Positions 25,049-33,067 of a stretch of 64,000 nt of DNA are shown one piece after another (the stretch's first letter is position 1; every line of letters starts with the position of its first letter). The position numbers and the translations under genes are program-made. The notes below the pieces were generated by a model that made no database searches, had not been told where the DNA came from, and saw nothing but the letters and a program-made list of their open reading frames with translations. Source of the stretch: Bacteroidales bacterium 52_46 (GTDB taxonomy: Bacteria; Bacteroidota; Bacteroidia; Bacteroidales; Muribaculaceae); assembly GCA_001915385.1 (NCBI GenBank), contig MNQK01000031.1:133166-197165 (forward strand), given 5' to 3'.

Positions 25049-27013
25049 ATGAAAAAAGTACTTTTGTCGCTGACTATCGCTGCATTGGGCGGACTGAGCC
25101 TGTCGGCTGCGTCGAAGGACGCCGACCCGGTGCTTATGACTGTCAACAAAAAGCCTGTCAAACTCAGCGAATTCGCGTATCTCTATCAGAAAAACAACGC
25201 GCAGCAGCTTGCCACGCAGCCTATCGACGAGTATCTCGACCTTTTCGTGGTGTATAAACTCAAGGTTGCCGACGCCGAAGCTGCCGGCATAGCTGAAAAC
25301 GAGGCGTTCGTCAACGAATACGCAGGCTACAAACGTGACCTTTCCGAGCCCTATCTGGTCGACCAGGCAGCACGCGACAGCCTCGTGCACAGCATATACG
25401 ACCGGTTGAAGACCGAAGTCGACGTAAGCCATATCATGGTGGAACGTCCCTACGGCGCAAAAGCCACCGCTGCCAAGAAAGCGATGCTCGACAGCCTCCG
25501 TACCGAAATAATCGCCGGTCGCGCTGATTTCGCCACAGTGGCCGATACCTACTCCATCGACCCCGCAGCAAAGCAGAACCACGGCCACATGGGTTATATC
25601 GTGGCAGGAGCTTTCCCCTATACGTTCGAGGATGCTGCCTACTCTACAGCCGTCGGTGAAATTTCGCCTGTCATCGAGACACAGTTCGGCTACCACATCG
25701 TGAAGGTCAACGCCACCCGCAAGGCCCAGGGTCAGGTGAAAGTGCAGCACATACTGAAACTCACCCGCGGACTCAGCGAGGAGGAGCAGACTGTCAAGAA
25801 AGCGCAGATCGACTCACTCTACACAGTGCTCAAGAACGGCGCCGACTTCGACGAAGTAGCCAAAGCCGAGAGCGAGGATCCGGGTTCGGCACGCAACGGC
25901 GGCCGCATGGACTGGTTCTCGACCGGCCGCATGGTGCCCGAATTTGAGGCAACATCATTCGCCCTGGCCAACGGAGAGATTTCCGAACCGTTTGCCACAG
26001 CCTACGGCTATCATATCGTGAAACGCCTCGACTGGAAACAGATTGACTCATACGAGGATATGGCACCGCGCATCAACGCAATGATTGACCGCGACGACCG
26101 CCAGTACATCCCCGTACGTGCAAAGACCCGCCAACTCCGCGCCAAATACAACACAACCATCAATCAGGCCATAGTAGATGACGTCCGCAACACAATCTCG
26201 CAATACGGACGCCTCGACTCCACGCTTGTAGCGTCGCTTGTGGCCGACGAACGCACCATCATCACTCTCGACGGTGCCGACGAGGAGATAACCGTAGGCG
26301 ACATCTTCGCCGCTCTCCCCTCCCACTTCAGCGCGATGCCTGCCGACGATGCCAACGGCTCGTTCCTCCAGCGACTTGAGGAAGTGGCCGACGAAGCATC
26401 TGTCAACGCCGAGCGCGAGAATCTGGCAAAAGAGAACACGGAGTACCGCAACCTGCTCAACGAATACCGCGACGGCATGCTGCTGTTTGAAATCAGCGAC
26501 CGCAACGTGTGGACCCGCTCCAAAGAGGATACCGAAGGTATCAAGGCATATTTCGATGCCAACAAGGCGAAATACGCTACATGGACAGTTCCCAAATTCA
26601 AGGGGTACGTAGTGTTCGCCACAAGCGACTCAATCAAGGATGCCGCACAAAGCTACATAGCTGCCAACAATATCGCCAACGAAAATCTTGTAGAAGCACT
26701 CCGCGGCGAGTTCGGCAAGGATGTGAAAGTGGAACGCGTGCTCGCAGCCGAAGGTGACAACGCCATAATCGACGGCCTTGCATTCGGCAAACCTGCCCCC
26801 TCTCCCACCGGCAAATGGATTGCCTACTTCGCCCACGCAGGCAAGGTTATCGACCAGCCCGAAGAGGTTGCCGACGAACGCGGCGCCATAACCACCGACT
26901 ACCAGAACGCTCTCGAACAGGAGTGGATCAAATCGCTCAAAAAGAAGTACAAGGTAAAAGTAAACCAAAAAGTACTCAAGGAATACAAAGCCTCAATAGA
27001 AGCAACAAAATAA
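25049..27013 (+). CDS. Periplasmic peptidyl-prolyl isomerase with two parvulin domains (SurA/PrsA-like)
   Basis: 654 residues with a signal peptide (MKKVLLSLTIAALGGLSLSA). Residues ~25-120 form the helical chaperone N-domain. Two parvulin domains follow: ~128-225 (VDVSHIMVERPYG ... FGYHIVKV) and ~230-332 (VKVQHILKLTRG ... YGYHIVKR), each with the HI and FGYH landmarks. The last ~300 residues include a helical region ending with basic residues. Likely folds outer-membrane proteins. Monocistronic, hairpin after the stop. Confidence 0.9.
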   Translation: MKKVLLSLTIAALGGLSLSAASKDADPVLMTVNKKPVKLSEFAYLYQKNNAQQLATQPIDEYLDLFVVYKLKVADAEAAGIAENEAFVNEYAGYKRDLSEPYLVDQAARDSLVHSIYDRLKTEVDVSHIMVERPYGAKATAAKKAMLDSLRTEIIAGRADFATVADTYSIDPAAKQNHGHMGYIVAGAFPYTFEDAAYSTAVGEISPVIETQFGYHIVKVNATRKAQGQVKVQHILKLTRGLSEEEQTVKKAQIDSLYTVLKNGADFDEVAKAESEDPGSARNGGRMDWFSTGRMVPEFEATSFALANGEISEPFATAYGYHIVKRLDWKQIDSYEDMAPRINAMIDRDDRQYIPVRAKTRQLRAKYNTTINQAIVDDVRNTISQYGRLDSTLVASLVADERTIITLDGADEEITVGDIFAALPSHFSAMPADDANGSFLQRLEEVADEASVNAERENLAKENTEYRNLLNEYRDGMLLFEISDRNVWTRSKEDTEGIKAYFDANKAKYATWTVPKFKGYVVFATSDSIKDAAQSYIAANNIANENLVEALRGEFGKDVKVERVLAAEGDNAIIDGLAFGKPAPSPTGKWIAYFAHAGKVIDQPEEVADERGAITTDYQNALEQEWIKSLKKKYKVKVNQKVLKEYKASIEATK

Positions 27014-27046
27014 TCCCACTCTCCATTCGTCACAAATCCAACCAAC

Positions 27047-27076
27047 GAGGCCGCGCTTGAAAGCGCGGCCTCTTTG
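27047..27076 (+). terminator. Hairpin after the PPIase gene
   Basis: GAGGCCGCGCTT/AAGCGCGGCCTC, 12-bp perfect stem with a 3-base loop, followed by TTTG; short T-run. Confidence 0.55.
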
Positions 27077-27134
27077 AGTATATATTATTACACAAAAAGT
27101 TAGAAATCGCCTAAATTCAAAGTCGAGTTGTAAA

Positions 27135-27275
27135 ATTGATATTGACGGCTGCATGGTGTATGGCTGCTTCCCGGAACTGCCGATAGTGCAGACTGATTAT
27201 CTTCAACTTGGCGCTGCGCCTGGGTGCAGTCTTACAATTCACTCATAACCAATAAGTTTGTCAGGTGAATAGTTA
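27135..27275. repeat. Degenerate intergenic repeat with TAACCAATAAGTTTGTCAG
   Basis: The gap 27077-27365 holds no gene. It contains GGCTGCATGG.../...GGGTGCAG blocks and the 19-base word TAACCAATAAGTTTGTCAG (27246-27264), followed by AATAGTTACC. The same word and similar GGCTGCA/GGTGCAG blocks occur at 47058-47179. Probably a decayed small mobile element. Confidence 0.5.
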
Positions 27276-27365
27276 CCTCTAAATCGAGGCTCTATGAAAT
27301 TTTCTTAAAAATTTGGTTATATCCGAAATTGTTTGTAATTTTACGAACAACAAATAAGGAGTAAT

Positions 27366-27695
27366 ATGACGAAATTAGAGATAACGCATGAACAGGAACG
27401 GCTTGCAAGATTTGCTAAAGCCATGGGGCATCCCACCCGCATCGCCATTCTGCACTTCCTCGCACAAAGAAACGAGTGTTTCTTCGGCGACATACACGAA
27501 GTGCTCCCGATAGCTAAAGCAACCGTGTCGCAACATCTTAGCGAGCTGAAAGAAGCGGGCCTGATACAAGGCACAATCGAACCTCCTAAGGTAAAGTATT
27601 GCATCAACTCCGAAAACTGGCAACTTGCCAGACAACTGTTTTCACAGATGCTTGACGAATGCTGTCCTTCAAAAAAGAATAGCTGCTGCTCGTAG
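27366..27695 (+). CDS. arsR: ArsR-family metalloid-responsive repressor
   Basis: 109 residues. Winged helix typical of ArsR/SmtB: LARFAKAMGHPTRIAILHFLA, recognition helix AKATVSQHLSELKEAGLI, wing VKYCINSENW. The classic ELCVCDL As(III) site is not present. Instead there is one Cys in NECFF and a C-terminal CC....CC cluster (DECCPSKKNSCCS), so the inducer site is probably of a different type. First gene of the arsenical operon; expected to repress it. Confidence 0.88.
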   Translation: MTKLEITHEQERLARFAKAMGHPTRIAILHFLAQRNECFFGDIHEVLPIAKATVSQHLSELKEAGLIQGTIEPPKVKYCINSENWQLARQLFSQMLDECCPSKKNSCCS

Positions 27696-27759
27696 CGCTA
27701 TTTTTTTACGGCCAATGTTCGTAATTCGACAAACAACAACCCAAACAAATATATTCAAT

Positions 27760-28185
27760 ATGAAAAAATTACTGATGATTTTCGCCCTGATTACAGGGCT
27801 GATGTCATGCGCAGGCGGGGAGAAAACCGCTGACGCACCAACTACTGAAACAGATAGAGTAGAAGTCATTTACTTCCATGGCAAGCAACGTTGCGCAACT
27901 TGCAAAGCTATCGAAAACCGTACAAAGGAAGTTGTAAATTCTATGTTCGCAAACGAATTACAAAATGGCGCACTGGTAATCAGGACCATTGATATTTCCA
28001 CTCCCGAAGGTGAGCAACTCGCGGATAAATATGAAGTGGCTTGGTCATCTCTCTTTGTCAACAGGTGGGAAAACGGTAAAGAGACCCGCAACAACATGAC
28101 GGAATTCGGTTTTGGCAATGCGCGAAATAATCCTGAAGTTTTCAAAACAGGGCTTGCCGACAAAATACGCGAATCACTACAATAA
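27760..28185 (+). CDS. ArsF-like thioredoxin-fold lipoprotein (nitrophenyl-arsenical reductase subunit family)
   Basis: 141 residues from ATG 27760 (upstream in-frame codons overlap arsR and give no signal peptide). Lipobox GLMSC followed by AGGEKTADAP. Mature thioredoxin-like fold: VEVIYFHGKQRCATCKAIENRTKEVV with a CxxC (CATC), then VIRTIDISTPEGEQLADKY. It matches the family annotated as the ArsF subunit, reported in Shewanella to take part in reducing nitroaromatic arsenicals. Its stop overlaps the ATG of the next gene by one base. Confidence 0.7.
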   Translation: MKKLLMIFALITGLMSCAGGEKTADAPTTETDRVEVIYFHGKQRCATCKAIENRTKEVVNSMFANELQNGALVIRTIDISTPEGEQLADKYEVAWSSLFVNRWENGKETRNNMTEFGFGNARNNPEVFKTGLADKIRESLQ

Positions 28186-28892
28186 TGGACTGGTTACAAA
28201 CATTGCTCGACAACAGCACGGCTCCGGCTCTGACCGCCTTCCTCCTCGGATTGCTCACCGCGATTTCGCCGTGCCCCCTTGCGACCAACATAGCGGCAAT
28301 AGGTTATATAAGCAGGGATATTGAAAACCGGGGACGTATTTTCCGAAACGGGGTGCTTTATACCGTCGGACGAATCATTGCTTATACCATACTCGGCATT
28401 GTACTTATCTCAATACTGAAAGAGGGCGCAAGTGTATTCGGCATACAGAAAGCCATAGGGAAATGGGGTGAGATTTTGATTGGTCCGCTGCTTTTGCTAA
28501 TCGGACTTTTCATGCTGTTCGGGCACAAACTGAATATTCCACAGTTCGGTTTCGGTGGCAAGGGTGAAGGACTTGCCCGGAATGGTGGCCGGGGAGCATT
28601 GTTGCTCGGAGTGCTGTTCGCGATGGCTTTCTGCCCCACAAGTGGTATTTTCTACTTCGGCATGCTCATACCTATGTCAGTAAATGCAAGTGCAGGGTGG
28701 CTTTTACCCGTATTGTTTGCTGTCGCAACCGCGCTCCCGGTGCTTGCAGTTGCATGGATTCTCGCTTTCAGCTTTGAAAAGGTCGGCGAGTTCTACGGTA
28801 AACTGCGTATTGTTCAGAAATGGCTCAACATTATTGTCGGTGTCATTTTCATCGTGACAGGCATATATTACTGCATAATGATATACTTATAA
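28185..28892 (+). CDS. ArsG-like / CcdA-type membrane permease
   Basis: 235 residues, about six predicted membrane helices. Conserved SPCPLATNIAAIGYIS in helix 1 and AMAFCPTSGIFYFGML in helix 4, the paired Cys-Pro motifs of the DsbD/CcdA superfamily and of the ArsG group, proposed to export trivalent aromatic arsenicals. Start ATG 28185 overlaps the arsF-like stop (TAATG), so the two are translationally coupled. Confidence 0.72.
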   Translation: MDWLQTLLDNSTAPALTAFLLGLLTAISPCPLATNIAAIGYISRDIENRGRIFRNGVLYTVGRIIAYTILGIVLISILKEGASVFGIQKAIGKWGEILIGPLLLLIGLFMLFGHKLNIPQFGFGGKGEGLARNGGRGALLLGVLFAMAFCPTSGIFYFGMLIPMSVNASAGWLLPVLFAVATALPVLAVAWILAFSFEKVGEFYGKLRIVQKWLNIIVGVIFIVTGIYYCIMIYL

Positions 28893-28909
28893 CTGTAAAA
28901 CGAAAAAAC

Positions 28910-29332
28910 ATGGATAAAAAAGAATCAAAGAAAGGGTTTTGGTCAACTCTTTTCGCGCCCAAAAAGAAAAGCTGTTGCTGCAACAGCAATATAATCGTGG
29001 AAGACGATGTGAAACCTATTCAGTCGTGCGTCTGCTCAGGTGAATTGGCAGAATCCGCTGAAACCACTTGTTGTGCTGCTGCTCCCGGCGCAAAGGTCAG
29101 CGAGGTGCTTGTACTCGGCCCCGGATGCGCCAAATGCAAGGAGACATACAGGGTAGTTGAGCGTGTAGTCAGTGAGAACAATCTTGATGTCAAACTTTCC
29201 AAAATAGAGGATATAGCCGAGATGATGAGCTATAACATAATGACTACACCAGCAGTGGTAGTTGACGGAACTGTGAGAATCAAGGGGCATGTTCCAACCA
29301 CAGATGAAGTGAGGAAGGCATTCGGAATATAA
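28910..29332 (+). CDS. Cys-rich N-terminus plus thioredoxin-like (TM0996-type) protein
   Basis: 140 residues from ATG 28910. N-terminal ~60 residues are Lys- and Cys-rich (KKKSCCCNSN, SCVCSGE, TTCC), possibly metal or arsenical binding. The C-terminal ~75 residues are a small thioredoxin-like domain of the 'redox-active disulfide protein 2' type: VLVLGPGCAKCKETYRVVERVV with CAKC, and NIMTTPAVVVDGTVRIKGHVP with a cis-Pro. Likely delivers electrons or metalloid to the neighbouring permeases (inference). Confidence 0.75.
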   Translation: MDKKESKKGFWSTLFAPKKKSCCCNSNIIVEDDVKPIQSCVCSGELAESAETTCCAAAPGAKVSEVLVLGPGCAKCKETYRVVERVVSENNLDVKLSKIEDIAEMMSYNIMTTPAVVVDGTVRIKGHVPTTDEVRKAFGI

Positions 29333-29354
29333 TCAGAACACAAAAAGCATAGTC

Positions 29355-30694
29355 ATGAACACAAAAAAGGAAGTAAATTCCTGATATGGATCGTTGTGTT
29401 ATTTCTGGCAGCATTCTTCATGCCCGTCAACAGCGGGACCTTGTTGACAGCGATACACTCCACTCTTGACCTCGCTAAATGGTATGCCCGTGAGCACATC
29501 GTACTCTGTCTTCTACCGGCGTTCTTCATAGCCGGTGTGATTGCGGTGTTCGTAAGCCAGGGTGCGGTGCTGAAATATTTCGGAGCCAACGCCAAGAAAT
29601 GGGTATCCTATTCGGTAGCCTCCATATCGGGGGGTATCCTTGCCGTATGTTCCTGTACCATCCTCCCGCTGTTCACAAGTATCTACAAGCGCGGTGCGGG
29701 GCTCGGTCCGGCAATAGCTTTCCTTTATTCCGGTCCTGCCATCAGCATACTCTCGATAATACTGACGGCACGCATTCTCGGCTTTGAGATGGGCATTGCC
29801 CGCATTGTCGGGGCTGTGACATTCGCAATAGCCATCGGTCTTGTGATGTCGTTTATCTTCCGCAAAGAGGAGCGCGACAAGAAAATCGAACAAATGAATA
29901 TAGTACCCCCTCCCGAGAAACGCCCGCTTTGGCAGACGGCAGTTTTCTTCTTTACTCTCGTGGCAATCCTCGTGTTTGCCAACTGGGGCGCACCTGCAGC
30001 AATCGACCGTGGAATATGGGCAGCCATATACAATGCCAAATGGTGGATAACATCAGCACTTGCTATCGGACTATGCGTAATTATGGTAAAGATTCTGCAT
30101 CTGAAAACCAGGTGGATTACCCTCGGGGCTATTGCGGTAGCGGTATCTGCTGTTCTCGCAAATGTCTTTATTCCCGATGCAAAACTGGCTCCGCTCGTTC
30201 CGATGATTGTATCAGTAGCCGTGCTTGGCATCGTACTGCTATCAGACAAGACCGATGACGAAAACCGCGAGTGGGCGTTGTCATCGTGGGGATTCGCCAA
30301 GCTGATACTTCCGCTGCTTGCCGTCGGAGTCCTGACTGCCGGTTTCCTGCTCGGATCGACACACGACGGCATGGAGCTTCCCGGCATCATCCCGAACAGT
30401 TGGATTGAATGGGCTGTCGGAGGCAATTCGCTACTCTCGAATTTCTTCGCAAGTTTCACGGGTGCGTTCATGTATTTCGCCACCCTTACCGAGGTGCCGA
30501 TTATTCAAGGATTGCTCGCATCGGGTATGGGTAAAGGACCGGCGCTCGCCCTACTGCTCGCCGGTCCATCACTTTCACTCCCCAATATGCTCGTAATCCG
30601 CAGCGTGATGGGAACGAAGAAAACAGTAATATATGTGGCTCTTGTAATCGTCATGGCGACCGTCTCAGGCTGGGTCTATGGCTATTTCTTCTAA
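29355..30694 (+). CDS. DUF318/ArsP-type permease, apparent start separated by a -1 frame change
   Basis: The long frame ends at 30694 and codes for an ~8-10 helix permease with AVCSCTILPLFTSIYKRGAG, LYSGPAISILSIILTAR and GKGPALALLLAGPSLSLPNM, the hallmarks of DUF318/ArsP permeases that export methylated or aromatic arsenicals. In that frame the first usual start is GTG 29396, which removes the head of helix 1. However ATG 29355 opens MNTKK in another frame and meets the slippery heptamer A_AAA_AAG at 29363-29369. A -1 shift there gives MNTKKGSKFLIWIVVLFLAAFF, an ideal N-terminus. Either the A6 run lost one A, or frameshifting is used, or GTG 29396 is the start. Last gene of the operon. Confidence 0.8.
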
Positions 30695-30823
30695 TAATTT
30701 TTAATATATCTCTAATTTCCTTAGAAATTCGACTATATAAGAGAGTGTTTGAAATTAAACCGTATTAACAATAAACCGTATTAACAATAAAGAGAATGCA
30801 AGGAAAAACTTCAAATCAATCCT

Positions 30824-30916
30824 GAGGTTTTTTTTGGTTAATTCCGCCAAGTTTCATCAGTCGCATAGCTCGCTATGCTCCTTCTTCAACTCGCGGAATT
30901 ACCTCAAAAAATCCTC
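30824..30916. repeat. Inverted repeat in the gap after the arsenical operon
   Basis: Arms 30824-30847 and 30892-30916 (GAGGTTTTTTTTGGTTAATTCCGC and inverted mate, 20 of 24 match) with an inner GCATAGC/GCTATGC. A short direct repeat AAACCGTATTAACAAT occurs twice just before (30762-30793). The 311-base gap holds no gene besides the promoter below. Confidence 0.55.
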
Positions 30917-30953
30917 TCAGTCTTAATTATGGTTGCCTTTAACAATCATAGGG

Positions 30954-30984
30954 TTTGTTTATTCGTTATAATGTTATAACTTTG
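30954..30984 (+). promoter_or_regulatory. Promoter of the 58-residue gene
   Basis: TTTG, 19-base spacer and TAACTTTG, an exact consensus match; the start codon at 31006 follows 21 bases after the box. Confidence 0.7.
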
Positions 30985-31005
30985 TATTTTAAATCAGAAT
31001 ATGAT

Positions 31006-31182
31006 ATGGCAATGACGATTAACTCCTCACCTGTTCTCACCGGTGAATCTGCAAGAGCTTTTGTTGAGGAAGCAGAGCGTAACGGCAAACTACCTACTCC
31101 GCGTCTGTCGCCGGAACGCGAAACGCAAATTGCTGAATTTTTAAAAAAATCGCGCGAGTTCATTTTCCCTCATAGACCATGA
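31006..31182 (+). CDS. 58-residue protein, antitoxin-like
   Basis: Starts at ATG 31006 after a strong promoter: MAMTINSSPVLTGESARAF, then a charged helical tail with SPERETQIAEFLKKSREF. Short proteins with the SSPVLTGE(S/A)A..F start are common in Bacteroidetes next to toxin-like acetyltransferases, and I read it as an antitoxin-like protein with low certainty. No toxin gene follows; the next gene, 71 bases on, is a regulator. Confidence 0.6.
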   Translation: MAMTINSSPVLTGESARAFVEEAERNGKLPTPRLSPERETQIAEFLKKSREFIFPHRP

Positions 31183-31253
31183 CATTTTATAAATGATATA
31201 ATACCCCGACTGCGAGGTAACACTTTATATCACGTGATTGCTCCATATATGTA

Positions 31254-32909
31254 ATGAGAAAAGCAGTGTATCTTTTGTTTGTCATTGTGGCTTTGGCTTC
31301 CTGCTCGAAGCCGGAGGCGCGGCATGATAGGGAGATAGGTCAGGCCGAGCAGCTGATGGAGTGCAATCCGGACAGCGCTCTGACTATCCTGGAGGCGATT
31401 GATCCCTCCGACCTCAAAGTGGATTCCTTAAAGGCAAAATTCCATTACCTCAAGGCTTACGGACACATGAGCGCCAATCGATCCATGGTCGGGGACTCGT
31501 TGATTTCCTTCGCCCACAACTATTATCGAGGAAAGGATGTAGTGAAGGACATACGGAGCGCCTCCGCACTTGCATTCTACAAGTTTTGGATTGGCGACAC
31601 TCCGGGGTCCATTGTGATGCTTGATTCTCTCTCAAGTCTTTCCGACGTTCCCGATTCATTAATGGTAGTGGTATTGAGGATTCGCGTCTTGCTCGGTGCA
31701 TCCGAGTATCAAGGCCGTCAGATTATTCCGTTGGCGAAAAGACTTTATAAGTTGGAGACGGATACGCAGAGAAAAGAGGAGGCAAAATACATGCTTCTGG
31801 CAGGTTATGAATACGCCGAGGAGACAGACTCCGCTCTATATCTCGTGAAACAGCTTATCGACTATGCCCGCGACCACAAATGGGGAGACAAGCAGTTCCA
31901 GTTTGCAATCGAACGGGCACAGCTTCTCACCGAAGCCGGGCGCGAAGATGAAAGCGACAGACTTATCGGCGAGATATTCAGCAATGCCGGCTCCGATAAC
32001 GGCGCGGCTGATTTGCTGTATTTACAATACGCAATAAATGCTCTTAACAGAGGAGATGTTGGCCCGGCGGCACAATATCTGGCAACGGCCGACAGCCTTG
32101 CCTTCAGAATGAGAGGCAATGACGACGCTTATTTCCGCAGCTACAGCAACATGCTCCATGCCATAATTGATTTCAAGCAGACCGGACGCATAAAGCTGAT
32201 ACAGATAGCCGGGCTCAACAACCGTATGAACGAGCGCTTCAACCGCCTGAAGGCATCCCAGTGGGAGTCGGAACGCGACGCGCTGCATCAGCGGAACCGC
32301 GCATTGGCTTTAAAAGCCGAAAGCCGGCAGAAGACCGTGATTATCCTTGTGTTATGCCTTGCAGCCTTTCTGATACTCGGCGGCAGCGCATGGATAATCA
32401 GAACGCGCCGTCAGCGTGAACGCGACAAGGAGGAACGCATCGAGGCGCTGCAGAAAATGGTGGACGAATATAAGTCGGCTCCTGCGCAGGAAACGAAGAA
32501 AGCCGGTTTGTCTGCACTACGCGGGATAATGCTCAAACAGCTCGGAATCATCAAGATGGTAGCCGAGACCCCGACCGAACAGAATCGTGAGATGCTGCGT
32601 AAAATTTCGTCAATCGACGGCGAGACCAACGGCGAGCTTGTGGACTGGGGAAAGGTGTTCGAGTTAATTGACAATCTCTATTCCGGATTTTACAGCAGAC
32701 TCCGCCGGCAATATGGCGATCTTCTCAGCCAAAAGGAGGAACAGATAATCGTGCTTATGGTGGCCGGATTTTCCACAAAAGAGATAAGTGTGATAACCGG
32801 GCAGACTACGTCGACAATCTATGTCCGTAAATCATCGATAAGGAAAAAGCTCGGAGTGCCCGAGAAGGACGACATCGTGGCGTTCCTCCGACACCGAAGC
32901 ATAGATTAA
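31254..32909 (+). CDS. Membrane TPR regulator with LuxR-type HTH
   Basis: 551 residues. Lipoprotein-like signal (VALASC then SKPEA), ~330 residues of helical TPR-like repeats, a coiled-coil stretch, one membrane helix at ~361-383 (VIILVLCLAAFLILGG), a cytoplasmic linker, and a C-terminal HTH at ~490-545 (LSQKEEQIIVLMVAGFSTKEISVITGQTTSTIYVRKSSIRKKLGV in part), the GerE/LuxR arrangement. No receiver or kinase domain. Together with the gene at 11214 it is the second one-component envelope-spanning regulator in this window. It is followed after 158 bases by a TonB-type outer-membrane protein, a likely target (inference). Confidence 0.8.
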   Translation: MRKAVYLLFVIVALASCSKPEARHDREIGQAEQLMECNPDSALTILEAIDPSDLKVDSLKAKFHYLKAYGHMSANRSMVGDSLISFAHNYYRGKDVVKDIRSASALAFYKFWIGDTPGSIVMLDSLSSLSDVPDSLMVVVLRIRVLLGASEYQGRQIIPLAKRLYKLETDTQRKEEAKYMLLAGYEYAEETDSALYLVKQLIDYARDHKWGDKQFQFAIERAQLLTEAGREDESDRLIGEIFSNAGSDNGAADLLYLQYAINALNRGDVGPAAQYLATADSLAFRMRGNDDAYFRSYSNMLHAIIDFKQTGRIKLIQIAGLNNRMNERFNRLKASQWESERDALHQRNRALALKAESRQKTVIILVLCLAAFLILGGSAWIIRTRRQRERDKEERIEALQKMVDEYKSAPAQETKKAGLSALRGIMLKQLGIIKMVAETPTEQNREMLRKISSIDGETNGELVDWGKVFELIDNLYSGFYSRLRRQYGDLLSQKEEQIIVLMVAGFSTKEISVITGQTTSTIYVRKSSIRKKLGVPEKDDIVAFLRHRSID

Positions 32910-33005
32910 GAGCTTGTTAAGACCCATTGACGTACCGCTAAGACTTTTAAGAGATGTAGCCGCTGACTTTCAGTAGGTTGTATCTCGTGCATTAAGACTT
33001 TTATA

Positions 33006-33038
33006 TTTGGAGTTAAAATCCTTTTGGACATAATTTTG
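33006..33038 (+). promoter_or_regulatory. Promoter of the outer-membrane protein gene
   Basis: TTTG, 21-base spacer, TAATTTTG; ATG 33068 is 29 bases after the box. The repeated word TAAGACTTTTA flanks it upstream (32939 and 32994). Confidence 0.65.
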
Positions 33039-33067
33039 CATCAGTCAAACATAAAAACTGATGTAAA

